Assembly: GCA_036272735.1 (NCBI GenBank)
Contig: DATAYF010000621.1
Coordinates: 1-18,933, forward strand
Direction of reading: 5' to 3'
From: DATAYF01 sp036272735
GTDB lineage: Bacteria > Chloroflexota > Ktedonobacteria > Ktedonobacterales > Ktedonobacteraceae
DNA length: 18,933 bases
The notes under the pieces are model-generated. The model saw only the letters and a program-made list of their open reading frames with translations, ran no database searches and was not told where the DNA came from. A program made the translations under genes and the position numbers. Below, in pieces: positions 13,244 to 18,933 of this stretch (the first letter of the stretch is position 1; the number at the start of each line of letters is the position of its first letter).

Positions 13244-15238
13244 TCATCTTTCACCCCCATCAAAGCGTCGATACTTCCCCAAATACCAGCGCACCGTCAA
13301 AACGTACTCTGCATGGCTCCAGGTTAGCGGCGAGACGCTCAGGGGTTCGCTGGTGTAGGGGTTAACCTGCTCGGCCATGACACCGCTTGGCAATGCGTGC
13401 TGACGCACCCATTCCAGCAAGGGCAGGGCGGATTGCAACTCGTCCAGGTTCGCGGCGTGGGCAATGCGATACTGCGCCAGCCACAGTGTACAGATAAACC
13501 AGGGATTGCCCTGAGCTTGCCCCAGATCGTGCGCCACCTGGTAATACGTATCGTTCTCGTAACGCGCCATTCCCCCAACATCAGTTTTGACCCACAACGT
13601 CTGCTCAAGCGCCTGCATCGTACGCTCCATACGCGGGTCACGTGCCAATAGCATGCCAAACTGGAAGAGGCCACACACGCTACTATCCAGCGTGGCATCT
13701 TTGTGAAGCGTGCCGTCTTTGTCGACCGTGATCATGCGCAGAAAATGGCCGCGCTCCTCATCCCACAGGTAGCGCAACGTCCCCTCTTTCATCTCCTCGG
13801 CGGCCTGGCGGTATGTGTTCGCCAGACTCTCTTCGCCGCTGATCATTGCGAAATTCGCGGCGGCATCCAGCCCGGCATAGACGGCTGCCACCGTGTACGT
13901 CAGAATGCCGCGACGTTCCTCCCACAGATCGTTCGAAGCGGTAGGCAGCGACGTATGCGCATCGCGATACTGCACCAGAAAATTAGCGGCGGGCACAATC
14001 ATGGCCTGGAAATGTGGGGCCACGAACTCGACATCGTGGAAGATGCTGTAATGCTGCCACAGGCTGTAGAGGACCAGGGCCGTCTCATCCTCCTGAATGG
14101 GGTATTGCGGCTGCCCATCACTATCCACCCAGGAATGCCAGCTACTACCCCACGAGCGGTCAGGATTGTATTTGTGCAGCAGGAAGCCCTCACGCGTCAG
14201 TACAGCACGGCAAAAATCGTAAAACTCGCGGCTGACCTCTGAATATCCGGCGTGACTCAGAGCATTGGCGACCAGCGCCCCATCACGCGGCCACATGTAC
14301 GAATAGCTATCACGCGAAAAATGTTGCACATCGGCATCGTTGGCCGCCACGATAGCACCGCCATGATCGATCTGCGTACGCAAAACCAGCAGACTCCGCT
14401 TGTAAAGCTGCACCAATTCTGATGAGAGGCCGCCGAAATCCTGCGCGTCTTTATTCACCCAGAGGTGCCAATAGTTACGCGTCCGTTGTAGCAGCGTTTC
14501 CGGTCCACGCGCACGAATAAGCGCGTCCAGATTGGTGACACCCGGCAGATGACTACCGGCACACAGCCAGTGAAAAGCTTCACCACTGGCACCGGCCGCG
14601 AGAGGGGGCAAGTGCAGCGCCAGCGTTCCATCAACCGAACCTTGCGCAATAGGATTGCGACCCAACTCGCCATCTTCGGCATCACGCCAGGTGCCTTCGG
14701 ACCCGTGAAACTCCTTGATACCAGTCGCCCAGCTACTCAAGCCCACATGTGCCTGTTCACCCACGCCCACCTGACCATTCATCAAGAAATATCCATGGCG
14801 TTTATAGGCGATCAGTGCCGCCGCCTGTGGATAGTAGAAGACCGTATTCGCATCGACATCGGTCCCGATATGCCAATCATAATGGAAGAAGAGACGCACC
14901 TCACGCGCATGATCGGCCTGGTTGGTGGCAACAACGTGGCGCAAGAAAATATCATGGTCGTAGTCAACCACATCGCGAAAGACAAGCTGCAATTGCAAAC
15001 CAGGATGGTACAAGGTCACACGAGTCACCAATGTCTCATCATCGTATACCATCTCGCGCTGCCATTCAGGAGCATCCAGCCAGGCAAATTGCCCGCTCAC
15101 CCATATGCCGGTATGCGAAATATCGCCGCCAGTATGCAATTCTTGACCAACATGCGGCCAATATATATCACGCAGGTTATAGCTTTTATCAAAGTTGACC
15201 AGCAAGCTCCCATTGCCCAAAGGCAGGTCACGCGGCAT
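13244..15238 (-). CDS. Glycoside hydrolase family 15 protein (glucoamylase/glucodextranase type)
   Basis: 664 aa, inverting exo-acting alpha-glucosidase of family GH15, which releases glucose from the ends of alpha-glucans (starch, glycogen, isomalto-oligosaccharides or trehalose, depending on the member). The N-terminal beta-sandwich (about 1-255) precedes the (alpha/alpha)6 barrel. Conserved sites are SYSYMWPRDGALVANAL (substrate pocket), QYPIQEDETALVLYSLW, the general acid E440 in NDLWEERRGILTYT, and the general base E623 in MAEQVNP, followed by SPLTWSHAEYV. No signal peptide is visible, so the enzyme is probably cytoplasmic. The ATG at 15238 has AAAGGAG nine bases upstream. It is a single gene, converging closely (22 bp) on the broken nucleotidyltransferase gene and diverging from a membrane protein gene. 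Exact substrate cannot be fixed from sequence. Confidence 0.93.
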   Translation of the reverse strand: MPRDLPLGNGSLLVNFDKSYNLRDIYWPHVGQELHTGGDISHTGIWVSGQFAWLDAPEWQREMVYDDETLVTRVTLYHPGLQLQLVFRDVVDYDHDIFLRHVVATNQADHAREVRLFFHYDWHIGTDVDANTVFYYPQAAALIAYKRHGYFLMNGQVGVGEQAHVGLSSWATGIKEFHGSEGTWRDAEDGELGRNPIAQGSVDGTLALHLPPLAAGASGEAFHWLCAGSHLPGVTNLDALIRARGPETLLQRTRNYWHLWVNKDAQDFGGLSSELVQLYKRSLLVLRTQIDHGGAIVAANDADVQHFSRDSYSYMWPRDGALVANALSHAGYSEVSREFYDFCRAVLTREGFLLHKYNPDRSWGSSWHSWVDSDGQPQYPIQEDETALVLYSLWQHYSIFHDVEFVAPHFQAMIVPAANFLVQYRDAHTSLPTASNDLWEERRGILTYTVAAVYAGLDAAANFAMISGEESLANTYRQAAEEMKEGTLRYLWDEERGHFLRMITVDKDGTLHKDATLDSSVCGLFQFGMLLARDPRMERTMQALEQTLWVKTDVGGMARYENDTYYQVAHDLGQAQGNPWFICTLWLAQYRIAHAANLDELQSALPLLEWVRQHALPSGVMAEQVNPYTSEPLSVSPLTWSHAEYVLTVRWYLGKYRRFDGGER

Positions 15239-15279
15239 AACTTTGTACTCCTTTCACAAACACAACAGTTAAGAGGATT

Positions 15280-15285
15280 TGTCAA
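15280..15285 (-). promoter_or_regulatory. Possible -35 element for the GH15 gene
   Basis: A perfect TTGACA on the minus strand, 42 bases before the GH15 ATG. The hexamer 17 bases downstream (TGTTTG) is a poor -10 and is close to the ribosome site, so this is only a weak promoter candidate. Confidence 0.25.
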
Positions 15286-15344
15286 ATTCCCTGTCTGACG
15301 GTATAGTAGGCGTGGATAACCTTAGACTGAAACAAAAACGCCCT

Positions 15345-15350
15345 TATAAT
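15345..15350 (+). promoter_or_regulatory. Candidate -10 of the membrane protein gene
   Basis: A perfect TATAAT 40 bases before the ATG at 15390, with a TTAGAC about 17 bases upstream that is only a weak -35. Its position relative to the start and ribosome site is right for a promoter. It diverges from the GH15 gene. Confidence 0.4.
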
Positions 15351-15389
15351 TATGCACACAAAATACTGGTAAGAATCAGGATATTTGTT

Positions 15390-16199
15390 ATGAAACGTAG
15401 CTTTTTAGCGCGATTACAAACCAACGCCATCGCCTATTGCATCGGCGCACTGCTCTTATTGCTCGTCGTGCCGGGCTTCCAACTGCTCGTATTAACGCCG
15501 CTGGGCTATGGTAATGCTCTACACGCGGCCGGGCCAGGAGGGCATTTCGCCTCCTACCTGACCTGGATCAATCTGCATGCCTTCTATTTTATTCTCTACC
15601 GTGTACTGCTCGCAGTCTCATTTGCACTCTTGCTCTCGCTCCCATTCTCGCTCTTTCGCATCATCGTCGCGCAAGAATTGCTAGAAGCGCAAGACGAGGA
15701 AAGCGAGGAGGACGATGAGCAAGCAGGCGACGGTCTGCCATCCGACGCGTGGAAAGGCAAAGGCTTTGCCATCATCGCGGCATGGGCGGGCTTATTCGGC
15801 ATCATCATTTACATCGTCGGCACGCTCGCCAGCACGCTCTATTTCACCCTGGTCAGTAAAGGCATGACACCCGCCTTGGCGCTACCAGCAGGTTTCGTAG
15901 CCCTCTCTGCCTTCTTCACCATTACCTCCAACACCGTAGGCATCGGCCTCTTGGCACTATCAACATTATTGTTCGGAGCAATGATCGCCCGGCGAGGCAC
16001 ACGGCTCTGGCCGGGCATTTGGGTCGCGTTTAGCTACCTGGCAATCGCGGTTACGGCCCTCTTCAGCGGGAGCGCGGTCGCCATCGCCAGCGCGCCCACA
16101 GAAGGGCAGGCCGCGCTAACATCGCCTGCGATCCTGCTTTTCGCCGTGTGGGTGCTCTGGCTAGGCATCATGCTCATACGACTGAAGCCAGAAGAATAA
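15390..16199 (+). CDS. Polytopic membrane protein of unknown function
   Basis: 269 aa. I do not recognise the family. By eye there are six or seven hydrophobic helices: about 13-38, 60-94 (possibly two), 126-155, 164-200 (possibly two), 207-234 and 245-264. Between the second and third groups lies a very acidic cytoplasmic or external loop (about 99-115, QDEESEEDDEQAGDG), the only charged domain. There is no Cys pair, no His-rich motif and no transporter signature that I can name. The start at 15390 (MKRSFLARLQ) has AGGA eight bases upstream; an extension to 15279 in the same frame lies within promoter-like sequence and is rejected. It diverges from the GH15 gene and is followed by the 117-bp inverted-repeat element. 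Confidence 0.8.
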   Translation: MKRSFLARLQTNAIAYCIGALLLLLVVPGFQLLVLTPLGYGNALHAAGPGGHFASYLTWINLHAFYFILYRVLLAVSFALLLSLPFSLFRIIVAQELLEAQDEESEEDDEQAGDGLPSDAWKGKGFAIIAAWAGLFGIIIYIVGTLASTLYFTLVSKGMTPALALPAGFVALSAFFTITSNTVGIGLLALSTLLFGAMIARRGTRLWPGIWVAFSYLAIAVTALFSGSAVAIASAPTEGQAALTSPAILLFAVWVLWLGIMLIRLKPEE

Positions 16200-16225
16200 A
16201 GGAATGGGGTAATGGCAGTATTTGC

Positions 16226-16342
16226 TGTAGAGACCGATTTATCGTGTCCGCCGAACAATGACGACCAACCGCCCCATCACTGCACGGCTGCGGTGCATGT
16301 TGATCGATAGGGCACGGCGGACACGATAAATCGGTCCCTACA
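16226..16342. mobile_element. MITE-like element with 28-bp terminal inverted repeats
   Basis: The left arm 16226-16253 begins TGTAGAGACCGATTTATCGT; the right arm 16315-16342 is its reverse complement with one mismatch in 28 (A versus G at the sixth base). Between the arms are 61 bases containing a further hairpin, TGCAC (16281-16285) / GTGCA (16293-16297). There is no coding capacity and no clear target-site duplication. Short palindromic elements beginning TGTAGGGAC..GATTTATCG are a type I have seen described as dispersed repeats in bacterial genomes, including cyanobacteria and Chloroflexota; that match is from memory. Because it lies between converging genes, it could also terminate transcription in both directions. 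Confidence 0.75.
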
Positions 16343-16403
16343 CGCATTACGAGCTCATTTTCCGCTATGTCGCGCCTGGCGAGTTGGCCTGCGTTTCCAC
16401 CAA

Positions 16404-17363
16404 TCACAGGCTGCGTGCCGCCTGTTCGATCTGGTCTTGTTCGGCGTCGGTCAAGCGCCAACTAAGGGCACCCGCGTTCTCGGTCGCCTGCCGCACGTTC
16501 TTCGCTCCTGGTATGGGAATAATGTGCTCGTCCTTCGCCAGCAGCCAGTTGAGGGCCACTTGAGCACTGGTTTTGTCGTGCACCTGCGCGATCTGGGCCA
16601 GCGTTTGCAACAGTGGCTCCATCTTTTGGCGTTGCGACTTACGAAACCCGGAGAAGAAGCGCCGCGCACCTGCCACCGGGGGATATTGACCATTTTGGGG
16701 TCGAAACTTACCGGTAAGCAAGCCCTGTTCGAGCGGGCTATACGCGATCAGTGCCACGTCGAGATCACGGCAGGCCGCAAGCACGCCATTGGCCTCAGGA
16801 GCACGATGTAAGAGACTATAATGCACCTGGTTGGAGGCCAGAGGGATATGGTGGCGGGCCAGGCGCGCATGAGCCTTGCGCATCTGCTCAGCGCTATAAT
16901 TACTCACGCCAACCGCGCGCACCTTTCCAGAACGCACCGCCTCCGCCATCGCATCCATCAAGGCATGAATGCTCAACAGGCTATACGGAAAGTGAATCTG
17001 GTAGAGATCGACGCTCTGCACGCCCAGGCGTTCAAGACTTTGATCGAGCGCGGTGAGCAAAGCGCGCGCGGAAAAACGCCTGGGATACGGTGCGAATTTG
17101 GTGGCGATCAGGATAGGACGACCATTAGCGCGCTGACATTCGCCAAGCAGCCGTTCAGACATGCCAGAACCGTAGACTTCAGCGGTATCGAAAAAGTTGA
17201 GTCCAGCCGCGAGACAAGCCTGGTACGCCTGCATAACATCGTCGCGAGTATACTCCTGGCCATAGCCCCACACACTTTTATCGCCCCAACTCCACGTGCC
17301 AACTCCTAGAGCAGGCACAACAATAGCGCTGGCCCCTAATTGGCGTTGATCAATTTGCAACAT
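16404..17363 (-). CDS. Aldo/keto reductase
   Basis: 319 aa, NADP(H)-dependent oxidoreductase of the aldo/keto reductase superfamily, an (alpha/beta)8 barrel, cytosolic. The catalytic tetrad is intact: D59 and Y64 (in NFFDTAEVYGSGMSE), K89 (in LIATKFAPYP) and H124 (in VDLYQIHFP). VRAVGVSNYSAEQM and the cofactor-phosphate region IPIPGAKN (282-289) are typical. It resembles the bacterial/plant group annotated as pyridoxal reductase-like or general stress AKRs; the substrate cannot be told. The start MLQIDQRQLG at 17363 fits the family N-terminus; AGAGGA lies 12 bases upstream. A longer in-frame version from TTG 17405 adds unrelated residues and is less likely. It lies 69 bp after the TPR gene on the same strand. 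Confidence 0.92.
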   Translation of the reverse strand: MLQIDQRQLGASAIVVPALGVGTWSWGDKSVWGYGQEYTRDDVMQAYQACLAAGLNFFDTAEVYGSGMSERLLGECQRANGRPILIATKFAPYPRRFSARALLTALDQSLERLGVQSVDLYQIHFPYSLLSIHALMDAMAEAVRSGKVRAVGVSNYSAEQMRKAHARLARHHIPLASNQVHYSLLHRAPEANGVLAACRDLDVALIAYSPLEQGLLTGKFRPQNGQYPPVAGARRFFSGFRKSQRQKMEPLLQTLAQIAQVHDKTSAQVALNWLLAKDEHIIPIPGAKNVRQATENAGALSWRLTDAEQDQIEQAARSL

Positions 17364-17432
17364 ATAGCACTCGAATCCTCTTCTACGTTGTCGTAATAAC
17401 ATCAAGCATTAGCATCTTGGCACATAAAGCGG

Positions 17433-18587
17433 TTACAAATCAACAGAGAAGGCCATGGCGTCTTGTTCCGGCTTGTTCTGTACCAGCGCGAACGCTGAAC
17501 GCCAGCAAGCAATAGCCTCTTCCGAACGTCCCAGGCCTTCCAACGCTTGAGCCTGGCTATCGTAGACCTCGGCCAGCGCGACATAGTCTCGTTCCGGCTC
17601 AAATTTCTGGCAAGCCTGCTCAAACCAGCCAACAGCCTCCTCTAACAAGGGTTGGCGTTGCGCCTCATCAGTCTGAGCGGCCGCGGCCAGCGCGATCTTG
17701 CCGAGCGTCTGGTACACTGTGCCTAGCTCATACGTCCCTTCCAGACCATCCGCCTGCTGCAATGCGCGCTGACAAAAGCGTTTCGCATCCTCGAAGCGCT
17801 GAGCCGCCAGATGCACATCTACTAATGCAACGCACGCCAGAAAATGCATGAAAGGCGCGGTGCCATCGGAGACCAGTGCCAACGATTGCTCATAATGTTC
17901 GAGCGCGCCCTGTGCATCGTTCTGGCGGAAGCAGACGCGCCCCAACCAGTAGTGAACATTCGCCACATCGAGTTGATTGTCAAATGTTTGAGACAGGCGT
18001 AACGCTTCATAACCAGCCACCATCGCTTCCGCCAAACGATCACAGGAATAATACGCCTCACAGAGCACGGCATACACCAGGGCAGATATTTGGATATCCT
18101 CATATAAACGACAAAGGCGCAGCGCACGTTCGCACTGCTTCACGGCGGTCGGGTAAAGGTTGCGCATCATACACGTCTTGGCAAGTAAGAAGCGAGCATG
18201 AATACGCGCAGTCGGCAGATAGACACGGCGGTCTCGAATGATCTTCAAGCATTCATTGAAATGAAGTGTGGCATGTTCGTAGTAGGAAAGATTGTACGCG
18301 GCCAGGCCGAGCCAGAGTAAGCAAAGAACGTGGCGGGCACGATCCGACAATGCTTCGGATACCTCCTGCTGGTAGGCCGGAGGGAGCAAAGGGGACAGGA
18401 CCCGCATCGCTTCATCCCACTGTTTGGATAGAGCGTACGACCACCCTAGCAGGTAGGCTGCTTCCCGCTGCTGTCCATCCTGAATATGGATAGCTTTCAG
18501 CGCCTGCAAGGCCGCCTCACTCTGTCCATCTTCCAACAATAAACGAACCCTATAGAGTAGCGTATACGTGCTTGTATTTTGGGGCAC
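17433..18587 (-). CDS. Tetratricopeptide-repeat (TPR) protein
   Basis: 384 aa, essentially all alpha-helical repeats. I count about eight TPR-like helix pairs: for example residues 24-68 (AAYLLGWSYALSKQWDEAM), 83-115, 126-158, and later WLGRVCFRQNDAQGALEHYE, LGKIALAAAA and YDSQAQALEGLGRSEEAIAC. There is no signal peptide, membrane helix or enzymatic domain, and no N-terminal helix-turn-helix, although such repeats are often the sensor half of transcription factors in this type of genome. Role: probably protein-protein contacts; the partner is unknown. The start is GTG at 18587 with a strong ribosome site AGGGAGGA eight bases upstream; a nearby ATG (18595) is out of frame. It may share a transcript with the aldo/keto reductase gene. 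Confidence 0.88.
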   Translation of the reverse strand: MPQNTSTYTLLYRVRLLLEDGQSEAALQALKAIHIQDGQQREAAYLLGWSYALSKQWDEAMRVLSPLLPPAYQQEVSEALSDRARHVLCLLWLGLAAYNLSYYEHATLHFNECLKIIRDRRVYLPTARIHARFLLAKTCMMRNLYPTAVKQCERALRLCRLYEDIQISALVYAVLCEAYYSCDRLAEAMVAGYEALRLSQTFDNQLDVANVHYWLGRVCFRQNDAQGALEHYEQSLALVSDGTAPFMHFLACVALVDVHLAAQRFEDAKRFCQRALQQADGLEGTYELGTVYQTLGKIALAAAAQTDEAQRQPLLEEAVGWFEQACQKFEPERDYVALAEVYDSQAQALEGLGRSEEAIACWRSAFALVQNKPEQDAMAFSVDL

Positions 18588-18619
18588 AGGCGCATTCCTC
18601 CCTGATCAAATATGTGCGA

Positions 18620-18628
18620 ATTATAACA
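18620..18628 (-). promoter_or_regulatory. Candidate extended -10 promoter of the TPR gene
   Basis: On the minus strand the sequence reads TGTTATAAT: TGn plus a perfect TATAAT, 33 bases before the GTG start. TAGGAA, 17 bases upstream, is a 3-of-6 match to TTGACA. Spacing to the ribosome site is suitable. Confidence 0.5.
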
Positions 18629-18762
18629 CATGTCCCCCCAAATTCCTAACAAACCGTTTTCTACCCTCAACTTAACCAAACAGCACCAGAAGCCAGCCCA
18701 GCACGAATAGCCATCAAGGTTTTTACCCCCAATAGCTCATTTTAGACTACTTTCTTCCCGCT

Positions 18763-18799
18763 AGTATAGCACCTCAAAAACCGTTACATGTGCTATACT
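18763..18799. repeat. Perfect 10-bp inverted repeat carrying divergent -10-like elements
   Basis: AGTATAGCAC (18763-18772) and GTGCTATACT (18790-18799) are exact reverse complements around 17 bases. Each arm reads outward as TGCTATACT or GCTATACT, a good -10 (extended on the plus strand), so the site could be two back-to-back promoters, an operator, or an RNA hairpin. It directly follows the stop codon of the minus-strand reading frame at the right edge; no T run follows on the minus strand, so it is not a standard terminator. Nothing else is recognised in 18629-18762. Confidence 0.5.
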
Positions 18800-18933
18800 T
18801 CACTCCTTTGACTTTCCGAATGGCTTCTTCCCTTTTCGCTGAGAGCGTAATTTAATACGATTAATCGGCGCATGGTCATTATGCTGCATTATAGCGTTTC
18901 TACTTGTAAAGCTCTTCAGATATCTTTCCATCG
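18800..18933 (-). CDS. Probable 3' end of an unrecognised gene, cut by the window edge
   Basis: A minus-strand frame is open from the right edge for 44 codons and ends at TGA (18802-18800). It includes an ATG at 18931. The visible residues end in a very basic tail (NRIKLRSQRKGKKPFGKSKE), of the sort found at the C-terminus of nucleic-acid-binding or membrane proteins. The stretch is too short to assign a family, and an open frame of this length may be chance. On the plus strand an ATG at 18872 also opens to the edge but has no ribosome site. Confidence 0.3.
   Translation of the reverse strand, partial: MERYLKSFTSRNAIMQHNDHAPINRIKLRSQRKGKKPFGKSKE

Noticed and set aside
14549..15298. 249-codon open frame on the plus strand opposite the GH15 gene
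   Set aside because: Shadow of a conserved enzyme gene in the opposite frame; no recognisable protein features, and it would run through the GH15 start region.
15279..15389. N-terminal extension of the membrane protein from 15279
   Set aside because: The added residues are encoded by sequence containing a perfect TATAAT, and the ATG at 15390 has its own ribosome site.
18852..18864. TTAAT-acg-ATTAA palindrome
   Set aside because: Short, AT-only arms expected by chance, and not linked to any supported start site.

Overview
The window looks like a chromosomal segment from a Chloroflexota bacterium, most plausibly a ktedonobacterium. That is an inference from gene style: an Uma2-family nuclease, a zinc-ribbon protein with a kinase-like fold, a DoxX-Rieske fusion, a soluble GH15 enzyme, TPR proteins and moderate GC. 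No rRNA, tRNA or other phylogenetic marker is present. I see no CRISPR array, integrase or phage gene.

Layout from left to right. The left edge carries the 3' end of an Uma2-like nuclease gene (+), facing a respiratory operon across a strong bidirectional terminator. Positions 366-6508 (-) hold nuoJ-nuoK-nuoL-nuoM-nuoN, five integral membrane subunits of complex I that include all three antiporter-like proton-pumping subunits. The remaining subunits (A-I) are not next to nuoJ. A divergent control region follows (6509-6770). Then four same-strand genes (6771-12618, +) encode a zinc-ribbon pseudokinase with a long disordered linker, an OmpR-type response regulator, its histidine kinase, and a membrane DoxX domain fused to a Rieske 2Fe-2S domain.

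Next is a small degraded module: a 20-codon ORF and a nucleotidyltransferase (MNT-type) gene broken by a -1 frameshift at an 11-bp inverted repeat. It converges on a GH15 glucoamylase-type gene (13244-15238, -). A polytopic membrane protein of unknown function (15390-16199, +) diverges from the GH15 gene. Between it and the next gene is a 117-bp MITE-like element with 28-bp terminal inverted repeats. An aldo/keto reductase and a TPR protein (16404-18587, -) follow, possibly as one transcription unit. The right edge holds a 10-bp inverted repeat with back-to-back -10-like elements and the probable 3' end of another minus-strand gene.

The genes suggest a respiratory and redox theme: the proton-pumping arm of complex I, and across a divergent promoter region a two-component system with a quinone-linked DoxX-Rieske protein. 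The clearest candidate for something undescribed is the pseudokinase - two-component - DoxX-Rieske row. Its Rieske domain has an internal Tat-like motif and lacks both hydroxyl side chains that normally raise the cluster potential.
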